In this document: positions 1 to 6,255 of the stretch, piece after piece
How positions within the stretch are numbered: position 1 is the stretch's first letter
Layout of the letters: the number at the start of each line of letters is the position of its first letter
NCBI GenBank assembly: GCA_029573365.1
Contig: JAKQGD010000548.1
Span: forward strand, 1 to 7,920
Direction: 5' to 3'
DNA length: 7,920 nucleotides
Source: Bacteroidota bacterium
Lineage (GTDB): Bacteria > Bacteroidota > Bacteroidia > Chitinophagales > Saprospiraceae
Notes under the pieces: model-generated
The model's input: only the letters and a program-made list of their open reading frames with translations
The model's database searches: none
What the model was told of the DNA's origin: nothing
Position numbers and translations under genes: made by a program

Positions 1-1
1 C

Positions 2-946
2 ACCAATCCTGATGATTATAAAATGGCTGGAGCTCCACGAAGCATTAAGTTTGCCTTGGGCGAAAACCCCATCAGGGTACACGGAGAAGGCAACAAGATT
101 ACCCCCAATACAAGAATGGGAGTAGAACAGGTATTCCGGAATGCATTCAGCGAAGCCCGTCTGTACATGAAGGAATGGGACGACCATAAAGCAGGCATCC
201 GTAAATCGCCTCCGGCATACAACCTTCGAATGGAAACTCTCTCAGACGTTTTACGGGGCAAAGTGCTGATACATTGCCACTCTTACCGGGCCGATGAGAT
301 ACTGATGCTGATGAATGTGCTCCGTGATTTTGGTATAAACAAAATTTGTTTCCAGCATGTAAACGAAGGTTTTAAAGTAGCCCCCGAGCTTGCAGCCTAT
401 GGGGCCACAGCTTCCGTATTTGCCGATTGGTGGGCTTACAAGTTTGAGGTGTATTACTCCACAGCATATAATGCCGCCATTCTCACCAGAAACGGAGTCG
501 TCACATCCATAAATTCGGATTCGGGAGAGCTGATTCGCCACCTGTACCATGAAGCGGCCAAAACACAGAGATATGGTGATCTTACTGACGAGGAAGCCCT
601 GGCTCTTATAACAATAAACCCGGCCATACAGTTGGGTATAGATAAGATGGTGGGTTCGATTGAGAAAGGCAAAGATGCCGACCTGGTCATCTTTAAGGGG
701 CACCCTCTTTCTGTTTATGCTGTACCACAGATGACCATTGTGGACGGTGTAGTTAGATTTGACCTCCATAATGATCCTGATGATATACGCATCGACATCA
801 ATCCCAATGACAAATATTCACAGTATTATGAAGGTGGCGAGGATTTAGACAACAACGGATGCATGAGGGGAATTTCCGAGATGCTTATGCAGGAGAGTCA
901 TTCCGCTTACCTTAAGTATAGATATACAAAACAACACCAGCACTGA
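2..946 (+). CDS. Amidohydrolase family protein, C-terminal part (5' end outside window)
   Basis: The reading frame is open from the first full codon (position 2), so the gene begins upstream; the ATG at 23 is internal. The visible 314 residues are the C-terminal part of a metal-dependent amidohydrolase of the imidazolonepropionase-like type. Counting from the Met at 23, the seen motifs are the family block IKFALGENP at residues 8-16, HCH at 84-86, QH at 111-112 and NSD at 164-166. These correspond to the later metal ligands and the catalytic Asp of the superfamily. A closing segment, GSIEKGKDADLVIF at 211-224, is the usual end of the composite beta-sandwich. The N-terminal HxH would lie outside the window. 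A short polar tail (about 255-307) follows the domain. The substrate is unknown; the family includes imidazolonepropionases, prolidases and cyclic-imide hydrolases. Its stop overlaps the start of the next gene (TGATG at 944-948), which implies translational coupling. Confidence 0.9.
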   Translation, partial: TNPDDYKMAGAPRSIKFALGENPIRVHGEGNKITPNTRMGVEQVFRNAFSEARLYMKEWDDHKAGIRKSPPAYNLRMETLSDVLRGKVLIHCHSYRADEILMLMNVLRDFGINKICFQHVNEGFKVAPELAAYGATASVFADWWAYKFEVYYSTAYNAAILTRNGVVTSINSDSGELIRHLYHEAAKTQRYGDLTDEEALALITINPAIQLGIDKMVGSIEKGKDADLVIFKGHPLSVYAVPQMTIVDGVVRFDLHNDPDDIRIDINPNDKYSQYYEGGEDLDNNGCMRGISEMLMQESHSAYLKYRYTKQHQH

Positions 947-2277
947 TGAAAAATAAATCCAACATTCGGTCTATTGCTGCCGCCTCAGTTTCGGCACTTA
1001 TGTTTGTATGCTTGTTTTTATCTCCGCTAACAGCTCAGCAGATTAAAAAGGCAGAAAAAACCAGCGTACTGTTAAAAAATGCAACTTTACATACAGTATC
1101 CCGTGGAAATATTAACGGTGACCTGCTCATACACAATGGAATGATTGCGGATATGGGCACCGGACTCGTGGCTGACGGTGGCACTGAAGTCATCGATTGT
1201 ACCGGCAAACACGTATATCCGGGATTTATTGACGGAGGTAGCCGCATAGGACTGGCAGAAATTGGTTCTGTCTCTGTAACCAATGATTATAACGAGCTCG
1301 GTGATTTTGTTCCCCATATGAAGGCCCTCACTGCAGTAAACCCCAACTCAGTAGCCATACCTGTCACCCGTGTAAACGGTGTTACAACTGTTTTTGCAAA
1401 ACCGGGAGGAAACACTTTTCCCGGCACAGGAGCACTTATTGACCTTTTTGGATATACGCCTGACCAGATGAGTTGTGGCTCCGAAAGAGTCGTCATGCAG
1501 TATCCGTCTACAGGCAGACGGGGACGGTGGGACAGACGCAGCGAAGAGGACCTCAAAAAGGAAAAGGATAAAGCCCTGAAAAACATCGACCAGATATACG
1601 AATCTGCCATGCAGTATGCCAGAATAGATTCTACTGCCCGGTCACAGAACAAATCTTGGGCCACCAATAACCCTCAGATGGAAGCTCTGATGCCGGTCAT
1701 TAGAGGCAGTCAACCCCTGTTTGTAGAAGCCAACTCTTATGATGACATCAATTCGCTGCTGGATTGGCTGGCCAATAAAAAGATAAAAATAGTGCTTATG
1801 GGTGCGGCGGAAGGGTGGAGAGTTGCCGACAGAATAGCTAAGGCCGGAATACCGGTCATCACCGGCCCGGTCCTTAGTATACCCCGCAGAGACAATGACC
1901 GATATGATGCCATTTACACCAATGCCTCCAAAATGGTAAAGGCAGGAGTCAAAGTGGCTATACGTACCGATGATGCCGAAAACACCCGTAACCTGCCGTT
2001 CCATGCAGCATTTGCTGCCACCTACGGACTGGGAGTGGATGAAGCCCTAAAGGCGATTACTCTTACACCCGCAGAGATATTTGGAGTACAAGACAAGTAT
2101 GGAAGTCTCGATAAAGGTAAAGTGGCAAATCTGTTTATTGCCAATGGCGATCCTTTTGAAATGAAGACCAGAATCGAAAAACTGTACATCCGTGGTTGGA
2201 ACATACCTCTTGAAAGCAGACAAACACTGCTTTACGATGAGTTTTTACAGCGTTCTCCCGGTGCAAGCGGAAAGTAG
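946..2277 (+). CDS. Exported amidohydrolase-like protein lacking the HxH metal site
   Basis: This 443-residue protein has a signal peptide (basic start, hydrophobic core about residues 9-27, likely cleavage after LTA at 28-30), so it probably acts in the periplasm or at the envelope. The fold is amidohydrolase: N-terminal sandwich (41-95), the PGFID strand end at 92-96, a barrel, and the C-terminal SLDKGKVANLFIANGDP at 387-403. The usual PGxIDxHxH site reads DGGSR (96-100), so both histidines are replaced by Gly98 and Arg100. The next ligand position (normally a His in a PVxVHA-like strand) appears to be Glu261 in LFVEA. An Asp remains in RTDDAEN (340-346). It may be non-catalytic or use a different site. 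The ATG shares bases with the upstream stop codon and has no Shine-Dalgarno sequence, consistent with coupling to the first amidohydrolase and with a shared complex or pathway. No substrate can be named. Confidence 0.88.
   Translation: MKNKSNIRSIAAASVSALMFVCLFLSPLTAQQIKKAEKTSVLLKNATLHTVSRGNINGDLLIHNGMIADMGTGLVADGGTEVIDCTGKHVYPGFIDGGSRIGLAEIGSVSVTNDYNELGDFVPHMKALTAVNPNSVAIPVTRVNGVTTVFAKPGGNTFPGTGALIDLFGYTPDQMSCGSERVVMQYPSTGRRGRWDRRSEEDLKKEKDKALKNIDQIYESAMQYARIDSTARSQNKSWATNNPQMEALMPVIRGSQPLFVEANSYDDINSLLDWLANKKIKIVLMGAAEGWRVADRIAKAGIPVITGPVLSIPRRDNDRYDAIYTNASKMVKAGVKVAIRTDDAENTRNLPFHAAFAATYGLGVDEALKAITLTPAEIFGVQDKYGSLDKGKVANLFIANGDPFEMKTRIEKLYIRGWNIPLESRQTLLYDEFLQRSPGASGK
2213..2233 (-). terminator. 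Candidate hairpin downstream of the exported-protein gene
   Basis: AAAGCAG (2213-2219) and CTGCTTT (2227-2233) form a perfect 7-bp stem with a 7-base loop. Read on the minus strand it lies 50 to 70 bases beyond the stop of the exported-protein gene, inside the last codons of the amidohydrolase gene. The only T-run is the TTT closing the stem, so it may act as an RNA 3'-end stabiliser rather than a true terminator. Confidence 0.22.
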
Positions 2278-2282
2278 ACCCA

Positions 2283-3053
2283 TTAATCCCTGTAAAGAAG
2301 CAGCTTTTCACCGTTGGTGCCGGTGATGAGCATTTTACCATTTTCTATGTAATACCTGCCCAACTCAGCGGTTTGGTTGTTTTGGGCAAAATAAAGATAT
2401 AGCCTGCTGTCACCTGTGTACCAGAAAACGTCTTTGAGCTGGTCGCCTCCTGCATTTGCTGAGCTTCCTGTATAATCGTTGCCTCCTACCACCACAGAAC
2501 TACCACCTGAGGTAAGTGTGCCGTCCGCATTAAATACCATAACTTCCCTGCTGGACATGGAGCCGTAATTTCCGCCAAAACCTGAGCCTGAGCTGTAATT
2601 AGACTCCTTGACCCATGTGCCGGTGATTCTGGAGTCACGGCTTTTGGAGGCAACGGGATTGCTGGATTTTTTATTTGCCGGAACCTGGACACCACTCACG
2701 GTTGGCGACCGCATAAAGTCGATTTCCATTTTTTCGACGGTGCCAAAAACATTGACCGATAAGGTACATTGTATGTTGTTTTGCAAAAGTATGGCATCCA
2801 TGTCAAAGACCAGTCCCAGGTTTTTCTCTGAGGCAGTACCTTTTAATGTGTTTCCTTTTACAGTGCCGGCAATGTCATATTTGTTTAATGCATCCGTCAT
2901 AGTGCCGCTTACCGCACCAGCACCGGCCTCGGCAAGTGTCAATATTATGGCCTCTCCGTTTAGGTTTCCCTCATATTTGCCGGTCCATGACTTCTGTGCA
3001 TACGCTGGACTTATAGCCAATATTGTTACCACAACCAAGAATGTCATTCTCAT
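2283..3053 (-). CDS. Exported beta-rich protein of unknown function
   Basis: I chose the ATG at 3053 (256 aa). It puts a clean signal peptide at the N terminus (MRM, hydrophobic core about 4-14, likely cleavage after AYA at 17-19). The frame stays open to a GTG at 3080, which would add nine polar residues and seems less likely; the ATG at 3047 is also possible. The mature protein has two parts. Residues 23-115 are rich in beta-type repeats of short strands with Gly turns (WTGKYEG, VSGTMTD, IAGTVKGNTLKGT). A Ser/Pro/Lys linker (116-141) leads to a second module (143-256) that starts ITGTWVKE and has a lipocalin-like pattern: a TW strand, FNADGTL, a Gly/Ser-rich insert (151-205), then RYYIENGKMLITG near the end. 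The lipocalin resemblance is inference from pattern only. It is convergent with the amidohydrolase gene (5-bp gap) and divergent from the antiporter gene. No function is recognised. Confidence 0.8.
   Translation of the reverse strand: MRMTFLVVVTILAISPAYAQKSWTGKYEGNLNGEAIILTLAEAGAGAVSGTMTDALNKYDIAGTVKGNTLKGTASEKNLGLVFDMDAILLQNNIQCTLSVNVFGTVEKMEIDFMRSPTVSGVQVPANKKSSNPVASKSRDSRITGTWVKESNYSSGSGFGGNYGSMSSREVMVFNADGTLTSGGSSVVVGGNDYTGSSANAGGDQLKDVFWYTGDSRLYLYFAQNNQTAELGRYYIENGKMLITGTNGEKLLLYRD
2303..2331 (+). terminator. Candidate terminator hairpin for the amidohydrolase pair
   Basis: The stem TCACCG/CGGTGA (2308-2313 with 2321-2326, 7-base loop) extends through GCTT/GAGC with one mismatch and one G-T pair. 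It is followed by ATTTTA at 2332-2337. It begins 25 bases after the amidohydrolase stop, inside the 3' end of the convergent exported-protein gene. The T-tract is short, so efficiency is uncertain. Confidence 0.35.
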
Positions 3054-3132
3054 TTCATCAAATTTGGAATAAAAATGCACTTTAATTTCCTTATTGTCAA
3101 GACCCCTGCCGGCGACGATGTATTTTTTTACT

Positions 3133-3140
3133 TATTTTTG
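3133..3140 (+). promoter_or_regulatory. Candidate -7 promoter box for the antiporter gene
   Basis: TATTTTTG matches the Bacteroidota -7 consensus TAnnTTTG exactly. It lies 24 bases before the chosen ATG at 3165 and downstream of the alternative ATG at 3075, which supports the shorter protein. No -33 TTG is present at the expected distance, so this is a weak-to-moderate call. Confidence 0.4.
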
Positions 3141-3164
3141 AAAATTCAATATTTTAACAATATC

Positions 3165-4160
3165 ATGATTTGGGATATCGGAGGATTAATACTATGTGCC
3201 GCCATCATTTTTTATGCCGGGAGAAAACTGTCATTTTATGGTGATATTCTTTCAGAACACATTGGTCTCGGCAAAGCATGGATGGGATTGATTTTCATGT
3301 CTTTTATAACTTCTTTACCTGAGCTCGTGGTAGGCATAAGTTCTTCTGCACTGCTTGCTGCTCCTGACCTGGCCGTAGGAGATATTCTGGGGAGCTGTGC
3401 ATTCAATCTTGTCATACTTTCTATACTTGATATATTTACACCTTTCGATAAGCCACTTTTCACCCAGACATCATTAAGTCAAAGTCTGGCAGCTTCTTTC
3501 TCTGTCATTCTTCTTGTACTTGCTGGTCTTGGCTTGTTTCTGGATGAAAAATTTATTGTCACTCCATTTGTAGGGTTGGTTTCAGTATCCTTTATATTTG
3601 TTTACTTCATTTCCTTAAAGGTCATATTTGGTTACCTGCGTTCCAACACACAACCGGAAACTGCAAACTCTGTTTTGAAGCAGCAAATGAAAACTCGCCA
3701 AGCTTTGCTGGGTTATGTAATTTTTGCTGCATTAATTGTGGTGTCAGCTCTTGCTCTTCCACACTTTGCCGATAAGGTGTCACAAAACTTGGGCATCAGT
3801 CAGTCATTGGCGGGTACTATTTTTCTGGCCACATCCACATCTCTTCCGGAAGTATCCGTATCCTATGCCTCTCTCAAAAAAGGATCTGTCGACCTTGCAG
3901 TCGGGAATCTCATGGGAAGCAATATTTTTAACTTTGTGATTCTATTTGTAGACGATCTGGTCTATGTCAAAGGCAACCTGCTCAAAGATGCCTCAGAAAC
4001 AAACCTCATCTCTGTTTTTTTTGTCATAATGATGACCTCAGTTGCCACCGTAGGTTTTGTTTACCCTACCTTGCAAAAAAAGGCCCCCATGTCATGGGAC
4101 ACAATTACAATCCTTGGCCTTTATCTTTTAAACATTTTTTTCTTGTATCATTTTTCCTAA
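3165..4160 (+). CDS. CaCA-family cation (Ca2+/Na+ type) antiporter
   Basis: This is an inner-membrane antiporter of the Ca2+:cation antiporter superfamily, which exchanges Ca2+ or a similar cation against Na+, K+ or H+. The 331-residue product has about ten hydrophobic segments and the two inverted alpha repeats that define the family. Repeat 1 is FITSLPE at 47-53 followed by DLAVGDILGSCAFN (68-81). Repeat 2 is ATSTSLPE at 222-229 followed by DLAVGNLMGSNIFN (243-256). Glu53 and Glu229 are the expected ion-binding acids. Repeat 1 has Asp73 and Cys78 where repeat 2 has Asn248 and Asn253, so the two halves are not equivalent. The frame is open from an ATG at 3075, but that start adds 30 residues before the first membrane segment and lies upstream of a TAnnTTTG box at 3133-3140. 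I therefore chose the ATG at 3165. The exact ions cannot be read from the sequence. Confidence 0.9.
   Translation: MIWDIGGLILCAAIIFYAGRKLSFYGDILSEHIGLGKAWMGLIFMSFITSLPELVVGISSSALLAAPDLAVGDILGSCAFNLVILSILDIFTPFDKPLFTQTSLSQSLAASFSVILLVLAGLGLFLDEKFIVTPFVGLVSVSFIFVYFISLKVIFGYLRSNTQPETANSVLKQQMKTRQALLGYVIFAALIVVSALALPHFADKVSQNLGISQSLAGTIFLATSTSLPEVSVSYASLKKGSVDLAVGNLMGSNIFNFVILFVDDLVYVKGNLLKDASETNLISVFFVIMMTSVATVGFVYPTLQKKAPMSWDTITILGLYLLNIFFLYHFS
4075..4122 (-). terminator. Candidate intrinsic terminator for glyS
   Basis: On the minus strand, AAAGGCC (4122-4116) pairs with GGCCTTT (4085-4079), and a nested hairpin CCCAT-GAC-ATGGG (4098-4086) sits directly against the right arm. Four more T residues (4078-4075) follow, giving a run of seven T in all. 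It starts about 47 bases after the glyS stop, within the last codons of the antiporter gene. This is the strongest terminator-like structure in the window. Confidence 0.42.
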
Positions 4161-4168
4161 TGACAGGA

Positions 4169-5704
4169 TTATGCTAACAGATTTTCTACGGTTACCGATT
4201 TCTGGACGGTATCAATAATATCACTTATGCGTACTCGTTGCTGCACCAGAGTATCCCTGTCTCTAATTGTGACCGTATCGTTTTCAAGGGTCTCAAAATC
4301 CACAGTTACGCAGTAAGGGGTGCCTATGGCATCCTGCCTTCTGTATCTCCTGCCTATGGCATCCTTTTCATCATACTGACAATTAAAGGAGATTTTGAGC
4401 TTGTCATAAATGGCTGTGGCCGCTTTTGTTAATTCTTCTTTGTTCTTTAGCAGGGGCAATACGGCAACCTTAACCGGGGCCAGTGACGGGTGCAGTTTCA
4501 TGACTGCCCGCACAGAGTCCTGGCCTTCAGCATCGGGCACATTTTCCTCACGCAGTGAATTGGAAATCATAGCCAGAAACATACGGTCACACCCTATCGA
4601 AGTTTCAACGACATATGGTACATAGCTTTCGTTGAGCTCCGGGTCGAAATACTGAAGTTTTTTACCCGAAAGCATCTGATGCTGACCCAGGTCAAAATCT
4701 GTACGCGAATGGATGCCTTCCAGTTCTCTGAAACCAAAAGGGAATTCAAACTCAATGTCCACAGCAGCATTGGCATAATGTGCCAGATTTGCATGATCAT
4801 GAAACCTAAGTTTTGCAGAATCTGTGCCCAGAGCCTTGTGCCAGTTGAGCCTGGTTTGCTTCCAGTATTCGTACCATTCCATCTCTGAGCCGGGTCGGAT
4901 GAAAAACTGCATTTCCATCTGCTCAAACTCCCTCATTCGGAAGATAAACTGTCGGGCCACAATCTCATTTCTGAAAGCCTTACCTATTTGGGCGATTCCA
5001 AATGGTATTTTCTGTCGGGTAGATTTTTGCACATTGAGGAAATTGACAAAAATACCCTGAGCTGTTTCCGGTCTCAGATACAGTTTGCCCTCCTCTCCTG
5101 CTATATTGCCCAGCTGAGTGTTAAACATCAGATTAAACTGTCTGACTTCTGTCCAGTTTCGTGATCCGCTTTCCGGGCATACTATTTCGTATTCGGTAAT
5201 CATGGCACCCAGTTCGTCCATATCGCCCGCCTTCATGGCTGCAGCCAGCCTTGCCAGCACGCCATCGATTTCTTTTTGGCGTTCTATCACTCTGTCGTTG
5301 GTTTCACGGAAGTGTTTTTCGTCAAACGACTCCCCAAACCGGGCTCTGGCCTTTTCTATGTCCTTGAGGTTCTTGGCTTCGATCTTTTCGGCATAGCCCT
5401 CTATAAGCTGGTCAGCCCTGTATCTTTTTTTGGAATCTTTGTTGTCAACCAGCGGATCATTAAAAGCATCCACGTGGCCCGAAGCTTTCCATGTTTTAGG
5501 GTGCATAAAAATGGCTGCGTCGATGCCCACTATGTTTTCATGCATCTGGACCATGGATTTCCACCAGTATGATTTGATGTTATTTTTAAGCTCTACCCCA
5601 TATGGACCATAGTCGTAGACAGCACTCAGGCCATCATATATTTCCGATGAGGGAAAAATAAAACCATATTCCTTGCAGTGTGAAATCAGATTTTTAAAAT
5701 CCAT
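4169..5704 (-). CDS. glyS: Glycyl-tRNA synthetase, alpha2 type
   Basis: This cytoplasmic enzyme charges tRNA-Gly with glycine using ATP. The 511-residue protein is a full-length class II synthetase of the homodimeric alpha2 type (the type also found in eukaryotes, archaea and many bacteria), not the alpha2beta2 type of E. coli. The N-terminal block EYGFIFPSSEIYDGLSAVYD (12-31) and the SGHVDAF stretch (75-81) are typical. An insertion (about 95-170) is charged and helical. The active-site blocks are LRPETAQGIF (210-219), motif 2 from FRNEI (244-248) to FRMREFEQMEMQFF (255-268), ELEGIHSRTDFDL (327-339) and motif 3 ETSIGCDRMF (367-376). The C-terminal anticodon-binding domain (about 411-505) contains GRRYRRQDAIGTPYC. 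The wording RNEIVARQFIF in motif 2 is what I recall from Bacteroidota enzymes. It is divergent from the haem lipoprotein gene, with a -7 box about 49 bases upstream, and convergent with the antiporter gene. Confidence 0.97.
   Translation of the reverse strand: MDFKNLISHCKEYGFIFPSSEIYDGLSAVYDYGPYGVELKNNIKSYWWKSMVQMHENIVGIDAAIFMHPKTWKASGHVDAFNDPLVDNKDSKKRYRADQLIEGYAEKIEAKNLKDIEKARARFGESFDEKHFRETNDRVIERQKEIDGVLARLAAAMKAGDMDELGAMITEYEIVCPESGSRNWTEVRQFNLMFNTQLGNIAGEEGKLYLRPETAQGIFVNFLNVQKSTRQKIPFGIAQIGKAFRNEIVARQFIFRMREFEQMEMQFFIRPGSEMEWYEYWKQTRLNWHKALGTDSAKLRFHDHANLAHYANAAVDIEFEFPFGFRELEGIHSRTDFDLGQHQMLSGKKLQYFDPELNESYVPYVVETSIGCDRMFLAMISNSLREENVPDAEGQDSVRAVMKLHPSLAPVKVAVLPLLKNKEELTKAATAIYDKLKISFNCQYDEKDAIGRRYRRQDAIGTPYCVTVDFETLENDTVTIRDRDTLVQQRVRISDIIDTVQKSVTVENLLA
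4321..4365. repeat. 15-bp direct repeat inside glyS
   Basis: TGCCTATGGCATCCT occurs at 4321-4335 and again at 4351-4365, 30 bases apart and in the same codon phase. Each copy encodes DAIG on the minus strand, giving DAIGRRYRRQDAIGTP in the anticodon-binding domain. The family normally has two similar but distinct IG motifs here, so the repeat reflects a conserved protein region with identical codon choice. Confidence 0.6.
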
Positions 5705-5752
5705 ATGAGTACATTTTCTGAATTAAACCCTTAATAATGTATTGTGGGAGGG

Positions 5753-5760
5753 CAAAAATA
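5753..5760 (-). promoter_or_regulatory. Candidate -7 promoter box for glyS
   Basis: Read on the minus strand, 5760 to 5753 is TATTTTTG, an exact match to TAnnTTTG, 48 bases before the glyS ATG. The leader would be about 40 bases, with no Shine-Dalgarno sequence. No TTG is seen at -33. A T-box riboswitch, common for glycyl-tRNA synthetase genes in Firmicutes, would not fit in so short a leader. Confidence 0.4.
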
Positions 5761-5864
5761 AGGCCATTATCCGTATTATTGTTTTATTAACAGTCATTTT
5801 GATACTCAGTATGCTGTTTATTTCGTTTTTTTGAATTCATTTTTCAATTATAAAATTTCTCCCT

Positions 5865-6221
5865 ATGCGTTTATTGAGTTTTGCAGTTGCGGCCATTATG
5901 TTACTGTTGGTTTCCTGTGGGAAAGATGATAACAATACAAGCGATTGTACAGGGGTAACCCCAACTTACACGGCTGACATTGCCGCTATTTATAATGCTT
6001 CGTGTGCCACCACAGGATGTCATGCTGGCAGTTTTCCGGCTGAAGGCATAGATCTGAGCTCATATACAGCTGCCAAAAGCCAAAGCCTCAACAACGATGA
6101 TGTGCTGAAGTCCATCAAACATTCATCAGGCGTTAAGGCCATGCCTCAGGGTGCACCTAAACTTTCGGACGACAAAATCAAGCTGATTGAATGCTGGATT
6201 AAAAATGGAGCACCCCAATAA
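5865..6221 (+). CDS. Small c-type haem lipoprotein (CX4CH)
   Basis: This 118-residue protein has a lipoprotein signal peptide ending in the lipobox LVSC with the lipidated Cys18. The following residues GKDDNN resemble the Bacteroidota lipoprotein export signal (Lys plus acidic residues just after the cysteine), which would place it on the cell surface; this is inference. The mature part begins a cytochrome-like pattern at YTADIAAIYNASC. Cys47, Cys52 and His53 form CX4CH, a spaced variant of the CXXCH haem attachment site that is known in tetrahaem cytochromes c3. Met93 in KAMPQGAPKLS is the likely distal ligand, and the end LIECWIKNGAPQ matches the C-terminal helix of small bacterial cytochrome c domains. 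Cys28 and Cys110 are extra cysteines. It probably carries electrons, but no partner is obvious nearby. The ATG has no Shine-Dalgarno sequence; the upstream bases are AT-rich. Confidence 0.82.
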   Translation: MRLLSFAVAAIMLLLVSCGKDDNNTSDCTGVTPTYTADIAAIYNASCATTGCHAGSFPAEGIDLSSYTAAKSQSLNNDDVLKSIKHSSGVKAMPQGAPKLSDDKIKLIECWIKNGAPQ

Positions 6222-6224
6222 TCC

Positions 6225-6255
6225 TTGCACCATATTGCTTTTTAGGGTATATTTG
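6225..6255 (+). promoter_or_regulatory. Candidate promoter P1 for the outer-membrane protein gene
   Basis: TTG at 6225-6227 and TATATTTG at 6248-6255 (a full match to TAnnTTTG) are separated by 20 bases, close to the spacing of Bacteroidota -33 and -7 elements. It lies between the lipoprotein stop (6221) and the ATG at 6293. This is the best-formed promoter in the window. Confidence 0.5.

Noticed and set aside
251..769. Long minus-strand open frame opposite the first amidohydrolase
   Set aside because: It is antisense to a strongly conserved protein and its translation shows no domain, signal or family motif.
2608..3072. Plus-strand open frame of 154 codons opposite the exported protein
   Set aside because: It mirrors the exported-protein gene, which has a proper signal peptide and ordered beta pattern; the plus-strand translation shows nothing recognisable.
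3054..3080. GTG start at 3080 for the minus-strand exported protein
   Set aside because: It would put nine polar residues before a signal peptide that is complete when starting at the ATG at 3053.
3075..3164. Upstream ATG that would lengthen the antiporter by 30 residues
   Set aside because: The extra residues are not part of the conserved protein, the good TAnnTTTG box at 3133-3140 lies inside them, and the ATG at 3165 begins the first membrane segment directly.
4193..4211. TACCG/CGGTA hairpin as a terminator for the antiporter gene
   Set aside because: The stem is only 5 bp with a 9-base loop and no T-run follows, so it is within chance expectation.
5705..5752. T-box riboswitch or other leader RNA for glyS
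   Set aside because: The leader is about 40 bases, too short for a T-box, and T-boxes are not expected in Bacteroidota.
5731..5790. TTAATAA and TTATTAA as an inverted repeat in the divergent promoter region
   Set aside because: The 7-bp arms are entirely A/T and 46 bases apart in AT-rich DNA, so a chance match is likely.
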